This document shows positions 24,104-34,818 of a stretch of 64,000 nt of DNA, piece by piece. A program made the translations under genes and the position numbers. The notes beneath the pieces are model-generated. The model saw only the letters and a list, made by a program, of their open reading frames with translations. It was not told the origin of the DNA and made no database searches. Within the stretch, counting starts at the first letter, position 1. Each line of letters opens with the position of its first letter. Origin of the DNA: Hymenoscyphus infarciens (Eukaryota; Ascomycota; Leotiomycetes; Helotiales; Helotiaceae); contig LLCB01000006.1 of NCBI GenBank assembly GCA_001414345.1, positions 62,001-126,000 on the forward strand, written 5' to 3'.

Positions 24104-25941
24104 GACGTTGCAGTATATCGACCAAAAGAAGTACGTTTTTGGAGGAAGAGGAGGAATATGAGAGAGAATGAGAACAACAAACTATACGGCGTAAGAAAGA
24201 AGGGGAAGATGGTTAAATATGACCTCGATAATCCGGGTTTGTCTTTGTCTGCTTATCGCCAACACCAAATGAAGCTGGTAGTGCCCCGCCATCTACCCCC
24301 GCTCTCACACTTGTACCGCCTACAACTGCCAAATGGAGAATCGCGGAAGAATACGATGAACTACATCCCATTCTGATTCGCGGGTACCGATACCAAACGT
24401 CACCTATCTATGTAACAGAGGTTCAACCCGACTGGTCATTTCAACACCAGTTACACCACCACAGAGTCCAGACACGACGAATTGAATCTCGGATGAATAT
24501 CCGGATAGCATTTCGGGTAAGAGATCAAACTCCGGTCCGTCAATTGAAGGTCTAAAGTTTGTTGCACAGGTGGGTTTTGTAGAACCGGGTGTTTTTTTCT
24601 CTTGAAAAAAGATATGGACTTGACGAGGAGAGGCAGAAAGAGGTTGCCGCCTCAGGCTGAGAACTCAAAGTCCAACGCAACCACACATCCTCTCAACCCA
24701 CGAACGATGTATGTCAATTCTGGATCTGCCACAACAATGCAGGTCACAACGTCCTCTCGATCCCATTCCTCGCGGTACCACGAACTGCGAGCATCGAACC
24801 CTCTTTCCAAGCTCGATCGGTACACTTGAATTTGAATGAAGTGCTGCATTTGACATGGTGGGATATGGAGAGGGCTTGGGACACATTGGCACTGCGATGA
24901 GGAACGTTTCTTTATGCTATGCCAACGAACACCCAAAGACGTTGGCCACCACGGGCTGGGAGATATAATATTAGGTGGACTGGAGATCCAACCTCAGGGG
25001 ACAGCTTTGCTTCTGAGAGAGGGGAAACGTTGGTGTTACAGGAGCCCGGATATCACATTCACCTCGAGGCAGAACTTCGATTGCCATTATTGGTAAGAGA
25101 GACACGCTTTCCTTCGAGTACACCTGCTTTTGCAAGGAATGCGCGGAAGGGTCAGACAGTTACATCTATTGTCCGAGGTGGTTTGAAGAATTGGAAAATC
25201 GACTTTCCAACTCTTCTAAATGCTCTGGGATAATACTTTGTACTATCGTAAAAATTTCCGAGGCAATAAAGAGATGCTACGCAGAGTCAAGTCCAGGATT
25301 CTTAGGCTCTTAGGCGCTTGGGGTACAGCGAGAGGAGATATGCTCCCAATCTCGGCTTAATTTCTATCCTTCGAATGGAAAAAGGGTGAGTTTCGAGTCT
25401 GGGAAGTGGTTACTCCCCCGAGTCCATCCCCAAGCATCGCGAGGAGGTTACGAGAGCTTTTTTGAAATGCATGTTTTCAGGACGTCGAGTGATTTCCTGA
25501 TAAGCATCAAGACAGAATCTGCTACCGGCGTCTGTGGAAGAAGCTGTCATTATATAATGCAATTTTCCACAATTTTGCGCATTCTGATTCAAGATTGAGT
25601 CTTCTGCATTTGGAAAACGGTTTGGAAAATATAAACTTTGTTGACAGACTCATTCACAGACGATTCACGCACCCTTTTCGTGTTTGGGGTAAGCCTCCAT
25701 GATTCATAGTTGAGTTAACTTAGACCCCACCCAAAGCTTGCTATATCTTCCAACAGAAACAGTTCTCTGTATCTATTTGTTTTCAACCCTCGCCAGCGAT
25801 CCCATGCCAAAACTCAAACTAAGCAAATTATTCAACGAATCATCGGAGATTCCTAGGGACTTCCCTTGGTCTCGAGCACCAAGACTCCACAACCCACCCC
25901 TTCAAACGTATTCTCAGTAATTTCAGCCTACGACTTTTGTC
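24104..25941. other. Spacer between amine oxidase and the SUR7-like gene
   Basis: The first few hundred bases are the amine oxidase promoter. Open frames of 94-104 codons exist on both strands between 24650 and 25235 (for example the plus frame 24919-25233), but none resembles a known family and no splice pattern supports them. I leave them uncalled. Confidence 0.4.
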
Positions 25942-26811
25942 ATGTTGTGGCAACTCATTCCACTGGTGCCGCAGATCGTTGTCTTCATTCTCACGCTCTT
26001 GTGTATCATCGCTGGTCAACCAAAATCCGGCGCGCTCTCCGAGTTTCACATCCTGTCTGTCAATGCCACTGGTCTCAAAGCAATCAACGGAACCGAGCCA
26101 AGCAAACAACTGCCAATCCACGAATACTACAAACTTTACCTGACGACCCAGTGCTCTTCGAACTATGACAAAGACTCGAAATCTTACGTCGATGTGACTT
26201 GCTCCAAGCCTTCGAACAATGGTATGGTTGTCTTATTTGCCTCCCTCCAAAGTACTCAACAAAACGCTGACGTATCTTCTACAGCCAAGTTTGACCTTAG
26301 ACAACTGATATCCAACGATCTCGAAAGCAGTCACGAGAATCCGAACTTCACTAAACCCGACCTTGCTGCTCTCTTCCCTAAAGATTTATAGCTGGATTTC
26401 GAGTTTCATAATCTGCATTTCCACGTCGCTTATGTGTTTTACATTTTAACGGCAGTCTGGGCCTGTATCTTGATTGGAATTGGATTGCTCACCTTCTTAC
26501 CTTCTCCGTTTGGAGAAGCATTTGCGGTAACCGCGATGACCTTTGTAGCTGTAAGTTTATCCCTATTCCTATCTTTTCCATGTATCGAACTAATACCAAA
26601 ATAGGCTCTTGACACTTGGATCTTCATTGCGTCGGTCATTGTGACTGCTGTTGCAAATGAGGCGGCGCGGTCTATTGAGAGAAATAGCGATTACCTCACA
26701 GTAAGTGTAGGTGGCAAGTTTCTGGCGCTCACTTGGTCAGCCTTCGCAATTTTGGCAGTCCTAGGCACCGCATCCTACATCACCGCTGCAACTTTTCGGT
26801 ACTCAGTGTGA
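25942..26811 (+). pseudogene. SUR7/PalI-family membrane protein gene, damaged
   Basis: Exons 25942-26221, 26285-26550 and 26605-26811 (introns 63 and 54 bases, good GTATGG/GTAAGT donors) give 251 codons in one frame. The features are those of SUR7/PalI proteins, which organise eisosomes or signal at the fungal plasma membrane. There is an N-terminal membrane helix (LIPLVPQIVVFILTLLCIIAG) and an extracellular loop with NATGL...EYYKLYLTTQC. Three further helices follow, with GGKFLALTWSAFAILAVL near the end. An in-frame TAG at 26389-26391 interrupts exon 2. The final codons Ser-Val-stop come from an inserted transposable element. The intact C-terminus after TTTCGGTAC would have been Leu-Lys-Lys-Asn-stop. 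The gene is probably dead or truncated. Confidence 0.72.
26796..26803. repeat. hAT-type target duplication, left copy (TCGGTACT)
   Basis: These eight bases directly precede CAGTGTGAG. The right-hand copy is TTGGTACT at 27325-27332. Seven of eight match and the single difference is C to T. Eight bases is the duplication length of the hAT superfamily. Confidence 0.75.
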
Positions 26812-27324
26812 GAAATGATTAGATTGGATTAGATTAGTGACCTATGATTAATCTAATTATAGATTAATGAGGTCCTAATCATTAATTAGATTAACTAAAA
26901 GTCAATAATCAGATTATTAATTGATTAATTGATTAGTATGGCACGTGACCGGCCCTGGGTTATCGGAGACCGGGACGGGCCCCGGGGTGGCGCTCCGGCA
27001 CTGCCGAGAGCTTAAGCGAGACCTCCTAAGTAGTCTTTTTACGACGTAACTTCATTGTTTTAAGTCTTAATAAATTAGCTATCAGTTATTTAGTAATAAG
27101 CATATGTTAATAGCATATCTAATTACTAATTTTAAGCTTTATAAGCTTTATAAGCTTTATATATACTATATATAGTATATTAACTATATTAATCAATTAA
27201 TCAATGATTAAAATAGATTAATTAATCTAATCTAATCAACACACGTGCTAATCATTAATCAGAGTAATCCAAAGTCATTAATCAAATTAATAATTGATTA
27301 ATTGAGTAATTTGTGCTCACACTG
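26804..27324. mobile_element. 521-bp hAT-like MITE
   Basis: The ends are the perfect inverted repeat CAGTGTGAG (26804-26812) and CTCACACTG (27316-27324), beginning with the CAGTG typical of hAT transposons. They are flanked by an 8-base duplication. The interior has no coding capacity. Its outer arms are crowded with GATTAAT/ATTAATC motifs that may be subterminal transposase-binding repeats. The centre (about 26940-27030) is sharply GC-rich, beginning with CACGTGACCGG; a second CACGTG lies near 27243. It must have been mobilised by a transposase encoded elsewhere. It sits in the last exon of the SUR7-like gene. Confidence 0.8.
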
Positions 27325-27332
27325 TTGGTACT
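27325..27332. repeat. hAT-type target duplication, right copy (TTGGTACT)
   Basis: This is the partner of 26796-26803. The bases after it, TGAAGAAGAACTAA, read as Leu-Lys-Lys-Asn-stop when joined to the host exon, so the duplication also marks the original gene end. Confidence 0.75.
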
Positions 27333-29698
27333 TGAAGAAGAACTAAGAGGCGATGATGATTAGAATTATTACCTAGACTAGTATATATAGGATGGCTATG
27401 GTTTTGTGTAGAACCCCTTCTCTACATTTAGAATTGGTGTTCTCCGTGCGTTGTCTACTGTATCTTCCTGGTTGTAAATTATGTTGCGAAGTAAAAAGTG
27501 AACTTGATAAGGGAACCGGGACGATAGATGGGCGCGTAAAAAAGGACCACGATTGGTCAGAAAAACGAGGTCGATATTCGCACCCTCCTGTTGTCCTTCC
27601 AGGTAAGCTGCAAATAAGCTGTGTGTAAGCGGCCAAACCTAGCCCACTCACAACTTACTAGCTTTACTAGGTATTTACTAGCTTATCTGGCATACTTTAT
27701 TGGCTCAAGCCCTAGACTACTTTTCACGTTCCGCTTGCTGAATTTTTACTAGCTTACCCACTGGCGCCACTGGCTTACTTGGTAGTTGAACTACTGGCTT
27801 GCTCTCTGAACATCAATGTTGTCGTCGCCCGTTCCTTATGGATTCCATCCACCCCAACCCAGAGTATTTGAGAAGCACATCACGACTTGCACCTCGTGCA
27901 ACCTGAATTAATCTGCTAACTAGGTGTGATGTCATGCGACAGGAAATATATGTTTTTTTTGGTTGATTGAACTGCCTAATCGTGCTTGGTATGAGTTTCA
28001 AGTATTGTTCTGCGAAAACCAGGCCCCGTCCCGCTTTCAACCCAGATGTTTCAGGACAATCCGAATATATTGTGCGAAATAAGGGTCAGGTCGTGGGACA
28101 AGTTCAAGTCAAGGAAGGAGCGAACTGTTAAGAGCGCAGAGAGCGTCATTGCCCCTGGTGGTCTGCTTCCAACGACTAAACTTGCACTGAGATGATTATG
28201 TTTATTCTGATATCCAACTCGTAACCCCCCCCCCTCCCCCCTCTCTGCCAACGTCTTTGCATGCAAGACGATGCTTTGAAAATTTCCTTTGTTGACACCG
28301 TCGCGTCAAAAGTGCCCCACTTATCTGCGAATGCCCTCACGCTCCCATCCACCAAACTCAACCGTCCAACCACGGCGAACTCTCGGCACACCAAAGTGGA
28401 CCCACCCCACAATGTAAATATCTCGTTGATATTTTCAAATAAGACCCCTTCACACATCAATCAACAAGTCTCTAGTCCGGCTGGCCCAGTGGGGTCAGAG
28501 GGGTCAACTCTGGGAGTGCGGAAGCTTGGATCTAGGTCTACCAGGCATGGTAGAAACAGCTGGTCAACAGCCCGGGTCAGATTGATGTCACTAAGGATAC
28601 GGTGCTAAATAAATAAACGTTCAGTTCGTCTGGTTTAAACCTAGCCGCCCGCAAGGGTGAAGGATTTTTTGCTGCTTTTTTTCCAGACTTTTCCCTTTTT
28701 TTATGGCGTTTGGAAATCAATAAGCCTTCACTAGACTTTTGGGCCCTTTTAAGCACGCGTCGCGAACGGAATCGGCATCAGAGTGTTTTCTAATCCCAAA
28801 ATGGAAGGACTCGCTTATCAAAAGTTCGGAATGGGACAAGAAATCTGACGTTAGAACTTTGGAAGACTTGACAAGTCACCGTCATCTAGCCCACTTAGGG
28901 AGATGAGTCAGAATTGGGAGAGGTTACTACCGAAGGTGAAGCTTGCAATTCTCACGACGAATAATATATAACAATGTTTTTTTGTGAGTAGGTTTGAATA
29001 GCTAGGTGGGATGTTATGTATATATGTATTCAAGGATGGGAATGATGAGAGTGACAGAGGTTGTGCCTAGTTAGGCCTTTTACAGTGGGGACTTGGGGTC
29101 TGAGGGAGGGGTTATAAGTTAACCAGAAGGCGTATAGGAAAGTCTAGGTAGTTGATTGTTTACGATAGAAGGAAATGATATAAATCCCGGTTTAGTAGGC
29201 TAATAGTTAAGGCTCTGGGATTCTCTATCACAATTAGTAAGCCAGGGATAGTGTTGTCGATTCGACAAATAGACAGGGTTGAGAGAGTTTAATTTTTCTC
29301 GGTTGTAGCAGAATTGTAGATCTCGCAGACTATAAGGTAGCTGCGATGAATAATAAGCTAAAAGAAGCATCGGAGATCCTTACTTTTTGACTTTGTATCA
29401 CATAACATCCAGTTGGACATAAGTTACGACACCCATAGTAGCTCGCTTAAATATTCCCAGCGCAATATTTATAGTTACCAAAGAGTTCAAGTAGACAAAT
29501 ATAAGTAATGAAGGGCTCTTTTTCAGAAGAAAGGGGTTGGTATTAACTATTCTCTACTTCTAAATATCCTTCTAAAGTCGCAAATCCCGAAAATCCAACG
29601 AAGCTCCCTTCCCTTCCATGTTCCTCCTAAGTCCCAACACATTCCAGCCCCTCATTTATGATGAGCTAATTTTCCGAAGCCTCGCTTCACATTCCTTG
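27333..29698. other. Gene-poor spacer, partly repeat-derived
   Basis: 27640-27800 carries several degenerate TTACTAGCTT/GCTTAC motifs whose complement (AGTAAGCTAGT) resembles the array at 56908-57130. Homopurine and C-rich tracts lie near 28223-28245. A 115-codon frame at 28261-28608 has no recognisable features. I see no gene here. Confidence 0.4.
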
Positions 29699-29968
29699 TC
29701 ATACGGAGCAAGTAGCGTTAGTTTTATATATCTCGCATAGAGCATCCGGAAACTCCTTTTTGCTCTTTATACCGTCGCAAGTTCCGGAAGGTAGTGGGCA
29801 TTCGAGGATTCGCTCAGAGCCTCGTGGTCTTTGGCAGCAAAAGCCTGTTTTGATAAAATGCGTCGGCATGCTTTGATGATGTTCTTGGGGCTTCTGTTGG
29901 TGTTGGACTTTTATGTTGATAGAAACCTTCTCGATAAAGAAGTTTCTTTTGACAAATATTTGTGACAA
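29699..29968 (-). CDS. Possible small cysteine-containing ORF, unrecognised
   Basis: This 89-codon frame has six cysteines in its second half (FCC, EC, TC, LC and TC contexts), the spacing style of small secreted fungal proteins. It has no signal peptide of its own, its first codon is not clearly a start, and I could not find an upstream exon that would supply one. No family is recognised. It may be a chance frame or the last exon of a small gene. It is reported because cysteine-rich short proteins are often missed. Confidence 0.15.
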   Translation of the reverse strand: MSQIFVKRNFFIEKVSINIKVQHQQKPQEHHQSMPTHFIKTGFCCQRPRGSERILECPLPSGTCDGIKSKKEFPDALCEIYKTNATCSV

Positions 29969-30672
29969 AGGGAGGTAGTTTTGAAGGAGGGAGGCCCTAC
30001 TTTTGTAGACCAGAGACTGGAGGAGGTTGACGGGGTGGAAACAGACCTGAAGTGACTTCTCGTTCTTAATAGCTATACTTGTAGCTCGTTGACTTGTTTT
30101 CGAGAGCTACAATAGTTATTCACCAGCCAAGTGTTTGAATAACTTCTTAGACGTGTATATAACTAGTGATGGAATATGAGTCATAATAAGGCGCAAAAAT
30201 CAATTGCTGATCATAGCAAAAAAAGATGCCCATTTAACCAAAGGGTGGAAGTGTTTTGTCATTATAAGTTTATACCTGAACTTCACCGCCTGAACGCTTC
30301 GTTGATGTTCTTTCAGGGGGTTTCGCCTGTAGCCATTGAGAGGGGGTCTCTGAGCCACATCCATGCATACAGTGCTTAACAGGCTAATCACTGGGGTTCC
30401 TTGCAGGGTTTAAAGCCTGAACTATAGGGTATGGGCCTGCAGGTATGGACAGCGCTTTTGTACAGAGACCGAAGTTTGCGAAGCTCATTAATTGAACCAA
30501 CGAACCTGAAGCAGGACTCAAGTTCACAGCAAGAATAAGGTGCGTTGCAGGTTTCTTTTGCAATGTATTACTAGATCGAATATACACAGTTTTGAATAAT
30601 AATATGTAAGAGGATATTTGCAAAGCTAATTAAAACACCCGCTTCTCAGTTCATGATCAAAACCGAGTATCA
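29969..30672. other. Spacer 3' of the PL4 lyase, no gene seen
   Basis: The composition is mixed and the short frames are unsupported. The right end is the 3' flank of the rhamnogalacturonan lyase. Confidence 0.4.
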
Positions 30673-32540
30673 CTATCTGAAAAGATGGACAGCATCAAAG
30701 ATCTGTTGAAAACAATTAGCGAGGTTTATTTCTCAAACGATACCGTTGTACAAAACAAAGAAGCACTTACGAAGTTGGGACTGAGAAATCCTGTTCCGCT
30801 AGATCCGGAAACAACACTGATTGTAATCTAATTAAAAAATCAACATGAGCATCGTAACAACTTATCCGCTCTCCAGAAGTCTTACCGTGTTGCTACCAGT
30901 GACTAACCCCCCTGCAGCAATAGGAAAGTCATAAATGTTTCCATAACCTCGGTAGCCACCTCGGGTAAGTCCTCTCGAGTCAATGGTTGTTGGTGCAGCT
31001 GGGTTTGTGCCTGCTTTCGAGTTGATAACAACTGATGGTCTTCCTCCAGCAAAACTCAAAGTGGTACCGATTCTAAGGGTGGCAGCTGCGGATGCTTGGG
31101 CAGCTGTGAGAGTGAAAGTGATGGTAACTGGATCATTGACCCCCTTGACTGCAGCCATTGGGAAACCGTCGAGAGAAGAAGAGCCCACTTTGTAAGTGAG
31201 TGGTCCCCAAGATGACATTCGGGAATCGGTTGGGTGCATGCGGAGTTGGTTTGCAGCATTTCGGAAACCAGTGGGTTGACCGTCCCAGTTACCGATTTGG
31301 AAGAGGGTTGTTGCTGGTGTTGTCCAGGTGCTTGCGATGCTCTTGCTTGTTGTTGCGCCCGCTGTGACCACAATGCCGGTGGTGGTTGCAACTTTCAGTT
31401 CGCCTTGATAGAGGATCATGGTGTAAGTTCCTGGCTTCATTGCTGGGGATGTGAATTTGCTGGTCGATGCGTCTGCGGTGGCCCAGTACTGAGCAGCTGT
31501 GTTGTACCAGTGAACTACAATAGGGAATGATGCTGCCGCGATACCACTGGCAGTTCCACTGACATATCCACGGTTAGCGACTGGAACAAATCCGGTGATA
31601 GACAATCCACCCCAGAAAGAGAAGTCTTGATCTCCGGATGGAGTCCCAGATCGAGAAAATTGGCATGCGTAGGGACCGAAAAGACCCGTTCGGTAAGCTT
31701 CCGTCTTGATGTGACCGGAATTCATATACCAATACAATCCAGTGTAAGTTCCGACTGGATTGGCATCAATGTCTCTCATGAATGGTCCGCCGGAAGAAGT
31801 TTCATAGGCAGTACCTGGAATTACCATGCAAGCCTTCATGGTACTACCAGAAACACAGTGGACTTTGTCGTCGATAAATCTCTTGCTGGAGTAGAACTTG
31901 CTCCTGGTTTGTCCATTGACAAGGAAGACATCTTCGCCCTCGACCGTGCTGGTAGATCCTCCGATTGCAGATGCTTGGTTAAAATCATCGTTGGGGAGAA
32001 GAGTAGGGTTCAATCTTCCAATCCAACGAAGTTCACCAATGGTTGGTTCTGGCGAGGAATTAATTTCTATTTTCTAAAAGTTGGGGAAATTACGTACCAG
32101 CGGTGATATATGTCGCCATGTGGATTGTACTGTCGCCATCACGGAAAGCATAATACTGCGTCAAGGTTGATGTCACGCAAGTGACCTTGATGTATTTGAC
32201 ACTATTGTCTGCAAAACGAGTTAGAAATCGTATCCCCCAGCGGAAGAAACCACTAATATCAAGTAAGAATTTCCGCAAACTCACAAGTGATTGATGTCGC
32301 AGTGACTGTGGCCGTTCCCAATCCGGAAGAAATATGGGAGTACGTGCTCTGGTATTGCACCTCACTACCTAAGTACTTGATGGAAGTGATATCGCAACTA
32401 CTTCTTTTAACTGACACAATAAAAGCATTTGTAGCTTCTGTATCGATGGTATAAGCGGCATCAGTGGTAGTGAGTGTAATGGCATCGATGCTCAAAGCAA
32501 AGAACCCAACAACGGCAGCGAACGTAGAAGAGAACCTCAT
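30673..32540 (-). CDS. Secreted rhamnogalacturonan lyase, polysaccharide lyase family 4
   Basis: Five exons (32540-32285, 32208-32098, 32048-30886, 30827-30771, 30702-30673) with introns of 76, 49, 58 and 68 bases encode 538 residues. The last two tiny exons restore the conserved end [32 protein letters not shown]; without them the frame stops at 30862 in unrelated residues. An N-terminal signal peptide ([20 protein letters not shown]) predicts secretion. The order follows PL4: a catalytic beta-sandwich ([14 protein letters not shown]...), an FnIII-like domain ([15 protein letters not shown]) and a C-terminal carbohydrate-binding-like domain ([21 protein letters not shown]). PL4 enzymes cleave the Rha-GalA backbone of pectin rhamnogalacturonan I by beta-elimination. 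This gene fits a plant-associated or decomposer lifestyle. Confidence 0.92.
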
Positions 32541-32630
32541 CTTGAAAGAACAAGATGTGGGTTGGAGAATACAGACGAGAGAGACTCTACTCGAATGGCC
32601 AGCGCCGGTACCATAAATGTGGAACGCAGG

Positions 32631-32639
32631 ATATATAAA
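32631..32639 (-). promoter_or_regulatory. Putative TATA box of the PL4 lyase gene
   Basis: The minus strand reads TTTATATAT about 95 bases before the ATG at 32540, a plausible core promoter position for a short-leader secreted-enzyme gene. This is a sequence match only. Confidence 0.4.
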
Positions 32640-34818
32640 CACATGAAAAGGCTAAGATTGACGGACAAATTTTGCAGCACTCGCACATAACGCCGCGTGA
32701 TTTGCCCCGGTCAACAAGGACCTGGTAATCTCGACAACTCACTAGTCACAAATTGTGAATACCTCCGTATCCCTTCTGGGCACACAATCCCTTTTCTGAT
32801 GGAGGATACCCGCTCCCCCCGCGAAAACGAGGGGTTGAAGTAAGAAACTGTCGTAAATCACAAACAACCTTTCGCTCGACAAATTTCTGTCCCCACTTAC
32901 AATATGCCCTTCGATTGTGTGATGTGGTATTGAGTTTCGTATCCAAGATTCTCGTCCGTTGCCTGCTCTACATACCCTCCAATTAGGATGCGAAGCTGGA
33001 ATAAGAGCTGTGGAAATTCCCTCAGAGATGGTTATCGCATTTTCATCCATTTGCTTTCCAGAGGGATGTAGCATTGCATATCACCTGCGAAATTAAAGCT
33101 CGCGGCCACATTTCTCCGTTGTGCAGATCAGCGGAAGAATTGAAATTCAGGGCAAAATGCGTGCAAGATGCGGGGGAGTGGGGGTCGCCAACACAGCGTG
33201 ACCAGTTTCAGCCAAGCTAAAAGTTTCTTTGAGAATCATCTAAATGGCTCGTCCTTGATGGAAAATTCTCATTCAATTGGTCAAAACAAAAGTCTTGATA
33301 TTCAAAACAAAGGGTGCAAGTACTGTTGTCTCGAATAGTGTTCGTCAATTTAGGTAACATTGCTGCTTGACTTTGGACGAACTATAAATGGTGCTATATA
33401 TAATATGACCTAGGAAGAGTATTGAGAGTCATTCTCCTTTCTAAGGGGTGGAAATATTTGGCCCAAACATTTTGTGGATCGTTTGGGGCTACCCCGAAAT
33501 AAGGTTTTGAGAGCACCTACCCCTCCAAGACGAATTTGTTTTCTGGTTCGGCTGAAAGGAGTATCCCTTGGCTCTTGAACTTTCTTTTGGTAATATTCCG
33601 ACTCCTCAAGAACCCGAGAGTTTCTACTAGTGAAAGTATCTTCTCTCAAATATTCAGGATGTTGAGCTCTCTTGTAACCCGCAACGCTCACCTATCTATG
33701 AGAATTACCTGAAGTAATGACTTCTTAACATGCGACATTCGACAAGGTTCGGATCATACCACTACACTTTAAGCCACCCCTAGCAATGCTCAATGCTAAA
33801 CCTTGCCCGTTTGATTTCTTTTAACTTTAAAAAATATGCTTAAAAATTCGGCCCTGGTGGATGATAGAGAATTCCATGGTTAAAAGAGCAATTAGCTATT
33901 CAACAGACTTGAAGTTCTCCTACAACAATAAAGGCGATGCTTAGATAAATCTAATTAAAAAAACACCTAATCCGATGCAGTCGTATTGTGCAAGTTTAAA
34001 GAGTGCAGTACTGATAGACAAAGGCAATCTTAAACTTGCGAACTGAATTCAAAACCAACATGCGACGAAATCTGCCGGTGGGGAAGATGTGTTAGAGTTT
34101 TGAGCTCTAACGGAGATGCAGGCTTTCTAGGTAATTGGAACTCTTAACGTATACTAGTTTTCCCCCATCATTTGCACTCGTATAAGCTAGGCACACTCTG
34201 CCTTCACACTTAAGCGACCACTATCACCCAATCGAAACCCTTTCCACCACAGCTCTTTCCATCCCTAAAGTTTTACCCGCCGATAATCAGTAATCATTTT
34301 AGTCTGAGTAGGAACTTCTGGTAAATCACCCCTCGCCTTTCTCTATACATTTTTCACAACAAACTTCTACTCGGTCGAGAAACTTGAGCCGCGAAGGGGA
34401 TGACCCGGATGAGCAAAGTCACTAGGCCATAATATACACCACGAGTGACAATTTGTTAAACAGGCGTTTGAAATTCCGCAACGGGGGAATCTCTGTCTGA
34501 TGGGTCTTCAAATCGACATGAGATCCCACAGAATAATGCATCTCAGTCTCACAAGGGACGACCATGAGGAACTGATAAACCTGCGGCCTATGACCCCGTT
34601 TTCCGGGCAAACTCAGTGATGCGGCTTCACGTTTATGTATTCATTCTTATGTGCCGCCCAGTCAAAACCATATCCACCATCTGAGCAGCTGCATTTATGA
34701 GCTGAATTCATCAATTTCAAAATTCAGGAAGTGGTAGTTTCCCCACCTCACGCTTGCAAAAGAAGCAAAATATGCATTGCCCAGCAATTGAAAGGATATC
34801 CTAGAGAAATAAATGATC
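32640..34818. other. Spacer upstream of the PL4 lyase, no gene seen
   Basis: The left part is the lyase promoter. Frames such as the minus-strand ones at 32742-33074 and 33410-33691 carry no recognisable domain. Nothing else stands out. Confidence 0.4.

Noticed and set aside
24652..25233. Overlapping frames of about 75-104 codons upstream of the amine oxidase
   Set aside because: They lie on both strands without a coherent splice pattern, family match or start context, so there is no support for a gene.
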